Assembly: GCA_001548435.1 (NCBI GenBank) | Contig: AP017308.1 | Coordinates: forward strand, 372,001-436,000 | Length of the DNA: 64,000 nucleotides | DNA from: Leptolyngbya sp. NIES-3755 | Lineage (GTDB): Bacteria; Cyanobacteriota; Cyanobacteriia; Leptolyngbyales; Leptolyngbyaceae | Reading direction: 5' to 3' | Shown: piece by piece, positions 7,645-17,523 of the stretch | Layout of the letters: each line of letters starts with the position of its first letter | Numbering within the stretch: position 1 is the stretch's first letter | Made by a program: the position numbers and the translations under genes | The notes under the pieces: generated by a model | What the model was told of the DNA's origin: nothing | Seen by the model: only the letters and a program-made list of their open reading frames with translations | The model's database searches: none

Positions 7645-9906
7645 ATGATCTCAGACCTGATTGAACTCGACGGAAGAAAGTTTGTTCCAGCCGATCAGAT
7701 GCCCGTTCCAGAATGGGCTTCGGTGTTGAATGAGCGCCCGCAGCCGATTTTGACGCTCAAAGACGATGATATGTTCTTGCTGACCGATACGTTTGGAAAT
7801 ATCGGCGGATCGTCAGATGAAGGGCGAAGTAGCGGTTTAGGGCTGTTTTGCAATGATACGCGGTTTCTCAATCGCTTGGAACTACAGCTTGATGGACGAT
7901 CGCCCATTTTGCTCAGTAGTACAGCAGAGAAAGGATTTGTCCTATCGGTGCTGTGTACTAATCCGAGACTCGACGATCGCATTCCCGCAGAAACGATCGG
8001 GATCAAGCGCGAACTCGTTCTCAATGGCGGATTGTTTGAAGAGATCGAAATCGCGAACTACAGTACTGAACCGGTTGAGTTTGAACTCAGTTTGAGCTTT
8101 GGAGCCGATTTCATTGATTTATTCGAGGTGCGAGGATTTGGTCGAAATCAGCGAGGAACACTCCTGAGACGATTGCCCTCAGAAGCGAATGAGGTGGATG
8201 ATGTCGATTCATTTGTCGCGGTGGACGAATTGGGACAATCTCCGATGGAGCTAACGTTGGCGTATCAAGGATTGGATGGTTCGATTTTAGAATCCCGTAT
8301 TGATTTTGTTCATTATCAACCGGATACAGTGAAGGGCTACACCGCCGTTTGGCGATTGAATTTTCAACCGCATGAGAAACAGACCTTTGGATATCGTTTG
8401 CAGCCTTTGAGCAATGGTCGTCCGGTTTCCAGAGTGAGTGCGCCCATTACCTTATCTCAGGCGAAAGCAGCAGAGTTCGCGGAAGAACAACACTGGAGGC
8501 AACAGGCAACGCAGATCCGAACGGATAAAACCACATTCAATCGTGTGGTTGAACGCGCTGAACAAGATGTCTATCTACTCAGACAAACGTTTGGTAAGAA
8601 TAAAGCTTTGTCCGCCGGAGTCCCCTGGTTCTCAACTTTATTCGGACGAGATTCGATCATTGCTGCTTCCCAAACTCTGTTACTTGATCCGCAGATTGCA
8701 CGAGAGACGCTGACCATCCTGGCACATTACCAAGGCAAGACTGACGACGAATGGCGCGAGGAACAACCGGGTAAGATTCTGCACGAGATTCGATTCGGAG
8801 AAATGGCACGATGCCAAGAAATCCCGCATACGCCTTACTACGGAACAGTCGATGCAACTCCACTTTGGTTGATGTTGTATGCCGAATATTTCTCTTGGAC
8901 AGCGGACTATGAAACGCTCGATCGACTTTGGAATAATGCGATCGCTGCAATGGATTGGGTCGATCGCAATCTAAAAGCAACCGGATATCTCAGCTACGAG
9001 CGCAAATCGAAACGCGGCTTAGATAACCAAGGCTGGAAAGATTCGGGGAACTGCATTGTCGATCGTAAAGGCAAACTCGCTCAAGGTGCGATCACACTCT
9101 GCGAAGTTCAAGGCTATGTCTATTCCGCCAAAGTTCGATTGAGCCAGATTGCTCGAATGAAAAAGCGAATTGATCTTGCCGATCGCTGGGAAGAAGAAGC
9201 TCGCGATCTCAAAGTTCGATTCAATCGCGATTTCTGGATGGAAGATCAAGACTTCTGTGCTTTGGCGTTGGATGGTGATGGCAATCCCGTTGATAGCATT
9301 ACCTCGAATCCAGGACATTGTTTGCAGTTAGGAATTTTTACACCAGAGAAAGCCTACAGTGTTGCAGAACGGCTACGTGCTCCGGATATGTTCAATGGTT
9401 GGGGCATTCGGACATTAAGTAGCTTGTCGCCTGCTTACAATCCCATGGGTTATCACGTTGGATCAGTGTGGCCTCATGACAATGCGTTAATTGCGATCGG
9501 ACTTCGTTCTCTGGGTCTAATCGATCAAGCGCTCGAACTCTGTAAAGGCTTGCTCGATATGACTCGTCACCAGCCTTATCAGCGTCCGCCAGAATTGTTC
9601 TGTGGCTACGATCGCACCGATGACAATGAACCTGTGCAATATCCGGTGGCTTGTACTCCGCAAGCTTGGGCAACCGGAAGCGTTTTCCAACTGGTTCACA
9701 TGATTGTGAATTTAGTCCCAGATGCACCGGGGAACTGTTTGCGAGTGATTGATCCAGCTTTGCCGGAATCGATTAACTATCTAGCACTGAAAAATCTCCG
9801 GGTGGGTCCGACTTTGCTCGATCTTGAATTTGAGCGATCGGGATCTTCGACTTCTTGCCGCGTCTCGAAAAAACGGGGGAACTTGCGAGTCGTAATTGAA
9901 GCGTAG
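7645..9906 (+). CDS. Glycogen-debranching-type amylo-alpha-1,6-glucosidase
   Basis: This is a 753-residue glycoside hydrolase with two parts. The N-terminal beta domain of about 300 residues is of the bacterial GDE_N_bis type (near LTDTFGNIGG and LGLFCNDTRFLNRLEL). The C-terminal part is an (alpha/alpha)6 barrel, marked by GVPWFSTLFGRDSIIAA, GWKDSGNCIVD and YHVGSVWPHDNALIAIGL. These match proteins annotated as amylo-alpha-1,6-glucosidases, which act on alpha-1,6 branches or related alpha-glucans. The exact substrate in cyanobacteria is not settled, and a glucosylglycerol or trehalose role is possible. It is divergent from pyruvate kinase, so it may share control with carbon catabolism. Confidence 0.85.
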   Translation: MISDLIELDGRKFVPADQMPVPEWASVLNERPQPILTLKDDDMFLLTDTFGNIGGSSDEGRSSGLGLFCNDTRFLNRLELQLDGRSPILLSSTAEKGFVLSVLCTNPRLDDRIPAETIGIKRELVLNGGLFEEIEIANYSTEPVEFELSLSFGADFIDLFEVRGFGRNQRGTLLRRLPSEANEVDDVDSFVAVDELGQSPMELTLAYQGLDGSILESRIDFVHYQPDTVKGYTAVWRLNFQPHEKQTFGYRLQPLSNGRPVSRVSAPITLSQAKAAEFAEEQHWRQQATQIRTDKTTFNRVVERAEQDVYLLRQTFGKNKALSAGVPWFSTLFGRDSIIAASQTLLLDPQIARETLTILAHYQGKTDDEWREEQPGKILHEIRFGEMARCQEIPHTPYYGTVDATPLWLMLYAEYFSWTADYETLDRLWNNAIAAMDWVDRNLKATGYLSYERKSKRGLDNQGWKDSGNCIVDRKGKLAQGAITLCEVQGYVYSAKVRLSQIARMKKRIDLADRWEEEARDLKVRFNRDFWMEDQDFCALALDGDGNPVDSITSNPGHCLQLGIFTPEKAYSVAERLRAPDMFNGWGIRTLSSLSPAYNPMGYHVGSVWPHDNALIAIGLRSLGLIDQALELCKGLLDMTRHQPYQRPPELFCGYDRTDDNEPVQYPVACTPQAWATGSVFQLVHMIVNLVPDAPGNCLRVIDPALPESINYLALKNLRVGPTLLDLEFERSGSSTSCRVSKKRGNLRVVIEA

Positions 9907-9925
9907 ATAACGTTTGATGTTGGGG

Positions 9926-9956
9926 TCTCCTGTCAGTGTGATGGGAGATTTTTTTT
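9926..9956 (+). terminator. Terminator of the debranching-enzyme gene
   Basis: TCTCC (9926-9930) pairs with GGAGA (9944-9948), followed by a run of eight T. Confidence 0.7.
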
Positions 9957-9959
9957 GCG

Positions 9960-10133
9960 ATCGCTCAAACAGTCCAATCTTCGATCGATAGATTCGGATT
10001 CGTCTTGTCGTGCAGCATTCATCTGCTCTATCACTCTTACAAAATAGGGATCGGAAAATGCCTGCATATTCAATCCAAGGATTCTCTGGTTGACCTGGTT
10101 GAGTTGTTGTACTTTCCATCTGCACTGGAATGA
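9960..10133 (-). pseudogene. Frameshifted antitoxin-like gene fragment
   Basis: On the minus strand from about 10125, one frame reads ENPWIEYAGIF. The +1 frame then continues as SDPYFVRVIEQMNAARQDE. The composite matches the usual pattern of small cyanobacterial VapB-like antitoxins (N-P-W-x-x-x-A-G-I-F followed by D-P-x-F and an acidic helix). A one-base indel in the TTTTCC run near 10061 breaks it. The fragment overlaps the terminator region of the debranching gene. Confidence 0.45.
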
Positions 10134-10148
10134 TAGATCACGCCTAGT

Positions 10149-10247
10149 TTAGCGAAGAAGAACCAGGCGGGGAAGAGCGATCGAACCCTTGAATAACGCC
10201 GCACTAATCAGCAAATTCGTATCTAGAACAAATCGAACGCTACTCAT
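10149..10247 (-). pseudogene. Truncated PIN-domain (VapC-like) toxin
   Basis: The ATG at 10247 overlaps the antitoxin stop by 8 nt, the usual toxin-antitoxin arrangement. The product starts SSVRFVLDTNLLISAALF, the PIN-domain beta strand with the first catalytic aspartate (LDTN). After about 20 residues it degrades and stops at 32 residues. Another frame continues with FAKLGVIYHSSA, which looks like the next PIN segment, so a frameshift and a deletion are likely. The remaining acidic active-site residues are absent, so the product cannot be an active RNase. Confidence 0.6.
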
Positions 10248-10455
10248 CCAAGATCGATTGCAAAATTTCTGGAGTTAACCCGTTGGCTTCCGCTTCGTCG
10301 CTCAACTGATCCATCGTGGTCTGCAACTGGGTAATTTGCATGGCACACTTCAGCCACAAATTCATTAACGCCTGAATCTTTTGTTGCTGCTCTGGATTCG
10401 CAGAATGATAGGTCTTTGCGACATCTGCATCGACTTGAATGTTGATGGTCTCCAT
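10240..10455 (-). CDS. Antitoxin-like protein of the broken PIN toxin
   Basis: This 71-residue protein starts ETINIQVDADVAKTYHSA, followed by a helical stretch (NPEQQQKIQALMNLWLK) and an acidic C-terminus. This layout is common in cyanobacterial antitoxins paired with PIN toxins, where the N-terminal strand binds DNA or dimerises and the C-terminus wraps the toxin. Its stop overlaps the start of the truncated toxin at 10247. With the toxin dead, the antitoxin may be a relic or an anti-addiction factor against related systems. Confidence 0.6.
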   Translation of the reverse strand: METINIQVDADVAKTYHSANPEQQQKIQALMNLWLKCAMQITQLQTTMDQLSDEAEANGLTPEILQSILDE

Positions 10456-10603
10456 CCTGCACCATTTCGATTCTGGATGCCTTTAGTATAATTCCATCCC
10501 GACCCTGCTTCATTAAATTCAAGATTTCCAAACTCCGCATTCTGAACCATCTGTGTAATCCTGGATCATGCACAAATTGTTCTAGCTTTCTAAGGAACTC
10601 CTC

Positions 10604-11755
10604 ATGGACGACAAGCTGATGCTCATGATTCCAGGACCGACCCCGGTTCCGGAGCAGGTCTTATCGGCAATGGCAAAACATCCGATCGGACACCGCAGCG
10701 GCGATTTTGGCAAAATCGTGTCAGAAGTTACGCAAAATTTAAAATGGCTCCATCAAACCCAAAATGATTTACTCATCCTCGCGGCAAGTGGCACAGGCGC
10801 GATGGAAGCAGGGATTATTAACTTTCTCAGTCCAGGCGATCGCGTTTTAGTGGCAACCAACGGGAAGTTCGGAGAACGTTGGGCAGAAGTCACCGATGCG
10901 TATGGATTGCAAACTGAACGAGTCACGGCAGAGTGGGGTAAGCCGCTCGATCCCGAAGCGATTCGCGAAAAATTGGAAAGCGATCGAGAAAAACAAATTA
11001 AAGCGGTGATCGTGACCCACAGTGAAACTTCGACGGGTGTGATCAACGATTTGGAAACGATTAACCGTCATGTGAAAGCACATGGAGAAGCGTTGATCAT
11101 TGTGGATACTGTAACCAGTTTGGGGGCGACCAGTGTTCCCGTTGATGAATGGGGCTTGGACGTGGTGGCATCGGGATCGCAGAAAGGCTACATGATTCCG
11201 CCAGGATTGGGCTTTGTAGCAGTGAGTCCGAAGGCTTGGGAAGCTTACAAGACGGCGAAATTGCCTCGGTACTATTTGGATTTGGGCAAGTATCGGAAAT
11301 CGAGCGCGAAAGATACCACTCCGTTTACGCCTGCGATTAACTTGTTTTATGCAATGCAAGCCGCTCTTAGAATGATGCAGGCTGAAGGCTTAGAAAACAT
11401 CTTTGCGCGGCATGAACGGCAACGGCAAGCAACACGAGCAGCAGTCAAAGGATTGGGAATGCCTCTGTTTGCAGCAGATGAATGTAGCAGTCCTGCGATT
11501 ACAGCCGTCATGCCGAATGGAGTTGATGCAGAGAAAATTCGGAAAGTGATGCGGAATCGGTTTGATATTGCGCTGGCAGGGGGACAAGATCACCTCAGCG
11601 GTAAGATCTTCCGCATTGGACATCTGGGATTTGTTAGCGATCGAGACATTCTAACTGCGATCGCGGCTCTCGAAGCCACCTTGCAAGAACTCGGTTACGA
11701 CGGATTCACGCCGGGATCAGGAATTGCTGCCGCTGCGAAGGTGTTATCGAACTAA
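10604..11755 (+). CDS. Class V aminotransferase (alanine-glyoxylate / serine-pyruvate type)
   Basis: This is a 383-residue PLP enzyme. The N-terminal MIPGPTPVPEQVL and HR motif, the glycine-rich ASGTGAMEAG cofactor loop, the aspartate in IIVDTVTSLG, and the Schiff-base lysine in ASGSQKGYMIPPGLG all match the alanine-glyoxylate or serine-glyoxylate aminotransferase family. In cyanobacteria it is often labelled the soluble hydrogenase 42-kDa subunit, an old misnomer. A photorespiratory role, converting glyoxylate to glycine, is the likely one. The stop codon overlaps by 4 bp the stop of the convergent polysaccharide polymerase gene. Confidence 0.9.
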   Translation: MDDKLMLMIPGPTPVPEQVLSAMAKHPIGHRSGDFGKIVSEVTQNLKWLHQTQNDLLILAASGTGAMEAGIINFLSPGDRVLVATNGKFGERWAEVTDAYGLQTERVTAEWGKPLDPEAIREKLESDREKQIKAVIVTHSETSTGVINDLETINRHVKAHGEALIIVDTVTSLGATSVPVDEWGLDVVASGSQKGYMIPPGLGFVAVSPKAWEAYKTAKLPRYYLDLGKYRKSSAKDTTPFTPAINLFYAMQAALRMMQAEGLENIFARHERQRQATRAAVKGLGMPLFAADECSSPAITAVMPNGVDAEKIRKVMRNRFDIALAGGQDHLSGKIFRIGHLGFVSDRDILTAIAALEATLQELGYDGFTPGSGIAAAAKVLSN

Positions 11756-13179
11756 CGCTGATCGAGAATCGCATCGATCGACGGAGGATTAGCTGCTTGT
11801 TGGGATTCGTACAATCGAGCCGCAGCAGCTAATCCCATAAATCCCCAGAGAATAATGCCGAATGGAGTCAGCATCACGACGTTTAGACTGATTTGAGAAA
11901 CGGTGGCAAGGACGATCGCACGACAGGCTCCGACAAAGGGATCAGTCGAGGCTTGTCGAGTTTGGAGCGCATTCACGACGAGTAATCCCATTCCCGCAAC
12001 ATAAGGAATGGTGCCAAACCAGCCAAGATTTAGAAGCAGTGCAAGGATACCGCTATCGTTTCCGCCAATGTTGGCATCTCGAATCGCGAAACCTAAGCCG
12101 CGTCCTTCAAATTCGCTCAATGCCTCGGTTAAAAGGTTGGAATAGCCGAGACTACGATCGATAAAACTTCCATCCTGTTGCGCTGTAAAGAACGTTTGGA
12201 AGCGTGAACTAATCACCGAGGAGAACGGCTCGATCATCGTTAATGGCAATACGATCAGCGACATTAGCATTAACGTCACGATCAATCGCATCTGAAATTT
12301 CGGTTTCAATGTAGGAATAAAGACGATTAAACCGATAAACCAACTCAGCCAGGATGTTCTTGCCAACGTTAAGAGAAACGCAAGATAACCAAAGCCAGAG
12401 GATGCAATTTTTAACGGACTCTTAATCGCGAATAGTAATAGTAATCCTGCTACCATCGTGGTCGCGAAAGGTTGCGGAGAGTGCATCGTGCTAAAAACGC
12501 GAATTCCTAATGGATTTGGAGTTCCGAATGAATAGATTCGGAGATTGTTAATGAGATTCTGTAGCCAATACTGATCCCAAATTGGCGCGACCAAGAACTG
12601 AATCACACCGTAGACTCCCATGACCAAAACTCCCCAAAGAAATGTTTTCTCGGTAACGCGCTTAAGATCGGGAAATCTTCGCCAATGAGAAAAGACATAG
12701 TATCCAAATAAAACTGGAGTAATCCAGTTTAAGAATGGAATGATCACAGGTTGAATCGTATAAGTTACTACTCCAATACAGGTCGCATACAACACGGAAG
12801 CAATACACAAGACGAAAGGTAAGCCGTTTCCTTTGATTGCTTGTGGAAGTTGAATTAAGAATGTGAGAATCGGCAGAAATGCAACAAAGAATGGAGCCAA
12901 AAGAACTGGGTTTGGATCAATCCAGCCGATTTGCCAATCGATTAAGCGACGAACGAATGGCGTGAGAAACCAGAGCCACCAGGTGAATCCAATGTAGAAA
13001 ATTGGGTATCGGAAAAAGAGCAGTGCCCCCACAATTAAACTTCCAGCGGGAAAGGCGAGTCGGAGAATTGAGGCGACGTTGGCGACGAGACAAAGTGCTG
13101 TGAATCCGATGAGGCATCCGACGAGAAGCCACGGTTCAGAAAGTTGTGGGGATTTGGGTTGGGGTTGATTGATGTACAT
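11752..13179 (-). CDS. O-antigen ligase/Wzy-like polysaccharide polymerase
   Basis: This is a 475-residue integral membrane protein with about ten hydrophobic segments and a large extracytoplasmic loop near residues 310-360. That is the general layout of the O-antigen ligase/Wzy superfamily. These proteins are poorly conserved, so the call rests on topology and context: it is the last gene of a minus-strand exopolysaccharide cluster. It probably joins repeat units on the periplasmic face of the membrane. Confidence 0.7.
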   Translation of the reverse strand: MYINQPQPKSPQLSEPWLLVGCLIGFTALCLVANVASILRLAFPAGSLIVGALLFFRYPIFYIGFTWWLWFLTPFVRRLIDWQIGWIDPNPVLLAPFFVAFLPILTFLIQLPQAIKGNGLPFVLCIASVLYATCIGVVTYTIQPVIIPFLNWITPVLFGYYVFSHWRRFPDLKRVTEKTFLWGVLVMGVYGVIQFLVAPIWDQYWLQNLINNLRIYSFGTPNPLGIRVFSTMHSPQPFATTMVAGLLLLFAIKSPLKIASSGFGYLAFLLTLARTSWLSWFIGLIVFIPTLKPKFQMRLIVTLMLMSLIVLPLTMIEPFSSVISSRFQTFFTAQQDGSFIDRSLGYSNLLTEALSEFEGRGLGFAIRDANIGGNDSGILALLLNLGWFGTIPYVAGMGLLVVNALQTRQASTDPFVGACRAIVLATVSQISLNVVMLTPFGIILWGFMGLAAAARLYESQQAANPPSIDAILDQR

Positions 13180-13221
13180 GGATTGGAGTTGGGGTGTGAG
13201 ACTAGGAGCTTTGCTGCACCT

Positions 13222-14391
13222 TCAGTGTTCGGTTCTGTGCGAAGGGATGGCATTTGTAGGAGAATTCGATCGCATTTCCCAAGCCAGGTCATAAAGTTTG
13301 AGCGTATCCTGGGCAATCTGTTTCCAACTGTAGCGCTGAGCCGATCGGTAAGCGTTTTGTCGGAGTCGATCGAGTAACGTGCGATCCAAAATCAAGGTTT
13401 CGATCGCTTGCTCAAAGGCGGCTCGATCGCGACAAGGCACAATCAATCCAGTCTTGCCATCTTGGACAATTTCCATCGGTCCAGGTGCGGTCGTCGTGAC
13501 GGGAGCCAGTCCACATGCCATTGCTTCGACCAGTGCGACCCCGAAGCCCTCTGAAATCGTGGGTAAAACTTTGATGTGATGTCCGTTTAAGAGTTCTGGA
13601 AGTTGGTGATTTTCATAATACGGAATCACGGTGACGCGATCGCGCACTTCAGGATCGAAATCGGCATACACCTGATCGGCTGAAACCTCAGTGCCAAACA
13701 AGCTCACTTCTAATTTGGGATGGCGTTTGAGCAAGGCATTTAACGCAGGTGAGCCGTATTGAATCCCTTTGCGAACAATGTAGCTACTGACTTGAGCAAT
13801 TTTGATGGGTTCGCTCTCTGGCGGAGTCGGTTCAAATGGCAGATTTAGCATCGTTTCAGGAATGCCATTGGGTACGACATGAGCGCGATCGGGATTCACT
13901 CCTAAGTGTTCGATCGCATAGTGTCGATCGCGATGATTCAATAACAAAACAAGATCCGAGTGACGCATCGATGTTGCCGCTTCCCATAAGCGAATACTGC
14001 CACGGTAGAGCGGATATTTCCATTCGAGTTTGAGCGTTCCACGCTTGGCTTCTTCGAGGTATTCCAAATGTTCGATGTGTTCTAAACCGTGACAGCGAGC
14101 GACGAGTAACGGGCGAGATTTGCGGAATTTTTGCAGGATTGAACCCCAAATCCAGGCATCGGCAGTCGAAGCATCGATGACATCGATCGATGATTTTGCA
14201 ATTTTCGCGGCGGTGAATTCGGGGAAAAGAACGAATCTTTGCAGAGGTGATAATTGTTTTGGTAAATGATCGACTGAGTAAAATTCTGTCTGATGTCCAA
14301 GTTTTTCGTATTCTTGAATCAAGCGCCAGGTAACACCGGAACCACCCGCATTGGGATCAGCAGGATAATGGCATGTAAATAGAGTTTTCAT
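13222..14391 (-). CDS. Glycosyltransferase family 4 protein (first of the pair)
   Basis: This 389-residue GT-B enzyme has an N-terminal acceptor domain (HYPADPNAGGSGVTWRL) and a C-terminal donor domain. The latter carries the GT4 EX7E signature at SEGFGVALVEAMACGLAPV. The start is 2 nt after the stop of the upstream glycosyltransferase gene, so the two are probably translationally coupled. It likely adds a sugar to the lipid-linked repeat unit. Donor and acceptor are unknown. Confidence 0.88.
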   Translation of the reverse strand: MKTLFTCHYPADPNAGGSGVTWRLIQEYEKLGHQTEFYSVDHLPKQLSPLQRFVLFPEFTAAKIAKSSIDVIDASTADAWIWGSILQKFRKSRPLLVARCHGLEHIEHLEYLEEAKRGTLKLEWKYPLYRGSIRLWEAATSMRHSDLVLLLNHRDRHYAIEHLGVNPDRAHVVPNGIPETMLNLPFEPTPPESEPIKIAQVSSYIVRKGIQYGSPALNALLKRHPKLEVSLFGTEVSADQVYADFDPEVRDRVTVIPYYENHQLPELLNGHHIKVLPTISEGFGVALVEAMACGLAPVTTTAPGPMEIVQDGKTGLIVPCRDRAAFEQAIETLILDRTLLDRLRQNAYRSAQRYSWKQIAQDTLKLYDLAWEMRSNSPTNAIPSHRTEH

Positions 14392-14393
14392 GA

Positions 14394-15560
14394 TTAGGAA
14401 ATTACCAATTCAAGTAAGTTCTTTTCGATACCATCGATCAATTTCTCGTAACTAAAATAATCGGAAACATACTGACGGCATCTTGTTCCTAACGTCGGAT
14501 CTTTTTCTCGCCAATTAATCCTGCGATCGAGACAGTCTGCTAAATCTTGCTCATTGCCCGGTTCAAATAAGTAATTCGCGAATTCTTCCCTCAAAATCTC
14601 AGGATTTCCACCAATCCGACTTGCCACTTTTGGGACACCACAAGCCAACGATTCAAATAATCCTAAGCTGCAAGGTTCATTCCAAATGCTCGGCAGAACA
14701 TTCACATCACTGGCTTGATAAAGTGAAATTGGATTTGCCAAATGTCCGACGAATTCAACTTGATTAGAAACACCGAATGATTCTGCTAATTGAATCAGCG
14801 ATCGCAGATATTTCATGCCTTCGTCTTCACATTCATGCCCCTTGGAAAAACTGTAATGCGTGACGGGTTTTCCGGCAATCAATGTTTTAATTTTTCTTCC
14901 GGTCTTGATTAAGATCGCAGTTGCTTTAATCAGCGTTTCAAGTCCTTTTTCTCGGTCAATTCTACCGATATAAGAGATGATTCTAGTATCATCAGTGACA
15001 TTCCATTGCTGTCGTACCTGAGCTAGATTTTCAGCAGGTTTGAATTTATCTAAATCTACGCCATTGTAAACCACTCGAATACGATCGCGATTCATTCCAA
15101 ACTCAATCCAATCTCGCTTAGTCTGATTGGAAACTGCAATAAACCGATCGACATTTCGCAATCCAAATTTTCGTTGTCGATTTAATTGCAGCGGTGGAAG
15201 TTGCAGATAACAGACGTAGGGTAATCGACGGAAAAATGACAAGATCGAAGCGAATAATGAAAAGTGATAGTCATTACAAAAAATAATCGAATTCGGCTCG
15301 ATCGAGAGTTGCCCAATCTTGATCAAACTCGGTAGAAATCGCATCGTACTTTCCAGACTTCGCCAATCGAAACCATAAGCGCTGATTTGAATTGTGCGAT
15401 CGCAAATTGATCGATATTCTTCTAACAAATCTCCCGGTTTGAGATAGAGCAATGTAATGTGATGTCCTCTCGATCGCAGTCCTCGACAGATCGTTAGCAA
15501 GTTCAATTCTTGCCCTCCGCGCTGACTGGTAACATGATTTTCAAGAATAATGAGATTCAT
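14394..15560 (-). CDS. Glycosyltransferase family 4 protein (second of the pair)
   Basis: This is a 388-residue GT-B enzyme. The N-terminus has the GGQE motif (SQRGGQELNLL) typical of GT4. The donor domain shows SYIGRIDREKGLETLI and a C-terminal LGLFESLACGVPKV motif. The EX7E is less tidy here (NEPCSLGLFESLA), but the acidic residues are present. It starts 35 bp after the stop of the HepA-like ABC gene and belongs to the same transcript by spacing. Confidence 0.87.
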   Translation of the reverse strand: MNLIILENHVTSQRGGQELNLLTICRGLRSRGHHITLLYLKPGDLLEEYRSICDRTIQISAYGFDWRSLESTMRFLPSLIKIGQLSIEPNSIIFCNDYHFSLFASILSFFRRLPYVCYLQLPPLQLNRQRKFGLRNVDRFIAVSNQTKRDWIEFGMNRDRIRVVYNGVDLDKFKPAENLAQVRQQWNVTDDTRIISYIGRIDREKGLETLIKATAILIKTGRKIKTLIAGKPVTHYSFSKGHECEDEGMKYLRSLIQLAESFGVSNQVEFVGHLANPISLYQASDVNVLPSIWNEPCSLGLFESLACGVPKVASRIGGNPEILREEFANYLFEPGNEQDLADCLDRRINWREKDPTLGTRCRQYVSDYFSYEKLIDGIEKNLLELVIS

Positions 15561-15595
15561 ATCAGGTCGTTGTCATCTAAGTCTTTCTTGCCCCT

Positions 15596-17431
15596 CTAAC
15601 TCGATCGAACTTCGTGTTGAATCCGATGATAATGCCAAAGTCGTCCCTGCTTCTCTAACAAACTCTGATAACTTCCTTGCTCGACAATTTGCCCCTGCTC
15701 CATCACGACCACTTGATCCGCTCGAACGATCGTAGAAAGTCGATGCGCGATCGTAATCACTGTTCGCCCCTGAGATAACCGCTCCAAAGATTGCTGAATC
15801 AATCGCTCTGACTCAGAATCTAAAGCACTCGTCGCCTCATCCAAAATCAGAATTTCAGGATCACGCAACAAAGCACGAGCGATCGCTAATCGTTGCCGCT
15901 GTCCGCCGGATAATCGCACTCCACGATCGCCTAACACGGTTTCAAACTGCTCTGACATTTCGAGAATGAAATCTAACGCATTCGCTTGTTCTGCCGCTTG
16001 CCAAATTTGTTGATCGCTGATGTTTTCTAATCCGTAAGCGATATTCTCACGTACTGAGGTATTGAAAATAAACGTGTCTTGAGTCACGATCGCCATTTTT
16101 GTCCGCAACGATTCCAGCATGAACGATCGAGCATCTTGTCCATCAAATACAATTTTGCCGAAGGTCGGATCGTAAAAGCGTGGGATCAGATCGACCAGCG
16201 TTGTTTTTCCAGCACCAGAACCCCCGACGATCGCGGTTGTTTTCCCTTTTGGAATGCAGAGTGAAATATCTTTTAGAACAGGCTGATTCGGGTCGTATCC
16301 AAAATCAACGCCGCAGAATTCGATCGAGTGTTGCAGTCCCTCAAACATACGATCGCCGTCTTGCAAATACGGTTTATCATCACGCCGCAACAATTCGCGC
16401 AAATTCTTCAGCGATCCACTCGCAGAAATCAATTGCACTCGACTGCCGTTAACTTCATGAATTGCCGGAACCAGCCGAAACAGAATAAACAAAAATGTAA
16501 GAAGCGATGCCGTTTGCAGAGTGCCATTTTGGACAAAAACGGTGATCGCCAAAATGATCATCACAATCAAAATCGTCGTCGCCAATCCTTCCGCTAACGG
16601 GCGCACGATCGCGGATTGTCGAGTCGCTTTCATTCCCGATTTTACGACTTCTGAACTGGCGTTGTAGTACCGTTTGCGCTCATAATCCTGAGTTGCAAAG
16701 GCTTGTACCGTCCGGATTCCACTAATAAATTCCAAAGCGGTACTAATGAATCTTCCATTTGCAGCCGTCACCGCGACACTCTTAGTTCTCACGCGATCAT
16801 TTAATCGAGAAAGCGCGATCGCAATTGCACCAAATAACGTTAGAGAAATAATCGTTAACTGCCACGAGATCGTAAACAACAACGCTGAATACAAAATCAA
16901 CGTTAAAAACCGAATAAAAATAAATGCACTCAGCGCAAACGCGAAATTTAATTTACCAACTTCAGTCGTGATCGTATTAATCAGTTCACCCACGGACACG
17001 TGATTGAAATAACTCAGATTCACCGCTTGCAATTGCTCAAAGACTTGTCGGCGTAATCGATCGACTAATCGCTGTTGAGCAAAATCGGTATACACCTGAG
17101 TAAAGTAATTAAACACGGCTCGAATCCAAGCCGACAATAGAATCAGACCCGATACGCGCAATAGTCGTTCGGTCGCACCCCGATCAACTCCTAGAATCCA
17201 AACATCAAACCAATCGATCCCAGTGCGAAACGGTTCAGCAGTTGGACTCACCAAACTTTGCAGAAACGCTAAGAGAAATCCGAAGCCAAATCCCTCAAAC
17301 GCCGCCGACCCGATCGCGAACAAAACCGCCGCGATCGCAACGCGTGGAAAGAACTTGAACTCTCGAAAAATAAAGGCGTGGTCTTGCCAAAACCGAGTCG
17401 CACTAAAAATTCGCTTGATCCGTTGGGGCAT
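15596..17431 (-). CDS. hepA: HepA-like ABC transporter, fused membrane and ATPase domains
   Basis: This is a half-transporter of 611 residues. I chose the ATG at 17431 because GAGGAG lies six bases upstream; a longer frame opens at 17491. Six hydrophobic segments fill about residues 30-310. The ATPase follows, with Walker A (GGSGAGKTT), signature (LSGGQRQR), Walker B (ILILDEATSALD) and H-loop (AHRLS). It resembles Anabaena HepA, needed for the heterocyst polysaccharide layer, and MsbA generally. Adjacency to the HepC-like gene strengthens the assignment. It probably flips or exports lipid-linked sugars. The gene name is by resemblance. Confidence 0.8.
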   Translation of the reverse strand: MPQRIKRIFSATRFWQDHAFIFREFKFFPRVAIAAVLFAIGSAAFEGFGFGFLLAFLQSLVSPTAEPFRTGIDWFDVWILGVDRGATERLLRVSGLILLSAWIRAVFNYFTQVYTDFAQQRLVDRLRRQVFEQLQAVNLSYFNHVSVGELINTITTEVGKLNFAFALSAFIFIRFLTLILYSALLFTISWQLTIISLTLFGAIAIALSRLNDRVRTKSVAVTAANGRFISTALEFISGIRTVQAFATQDYERKRYYNASSEVVKSGMKATRQSAIVRPLAEGLATTILIVMIILAITVFVQNGTLQTASLLTFLFILFRLVPAIHEVNGSRVQLISASGSLKNLRELLRRDDKPYLQDGDRMFEGLQHSIEFCGVDFGYDPNQPVLKDISLCIPKGKTTAIVGGSGAGKTTLVDLIPRFYDPTFGKIVFDGQDARSFMLESLRTKMAIVTQDTFIFNTSVRENIAYGLENISDQQIWQAAEQANALDFILEMSEQFETVLGDRGVRLSGGQRQRLAIARALLRDPEILILDEATSALDSESERLIQQSLERLSQGRTVITIAHRLSTIVRADQVVVMEQGQIVEQGSYQSLLEKQGRLWHYHRIQHEVRSS

Positions 17432-17523
17432 CCCGGTCTCCTCTAAGGCATGAGCAAGCAAACTGTAATGCTTACAGCGCAGGCATTTCACCTACTTATC
17501 TTACAGTTTATCCGCTTCAAGAT

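Noticed and set aside
10244-10573. 109-codon minus-strand frame overlapping the antitoxin
   Set aside because: It is a shifted frame of the antitoxin gene and its leader; the 71-residue frame has the antitoxin pattern.
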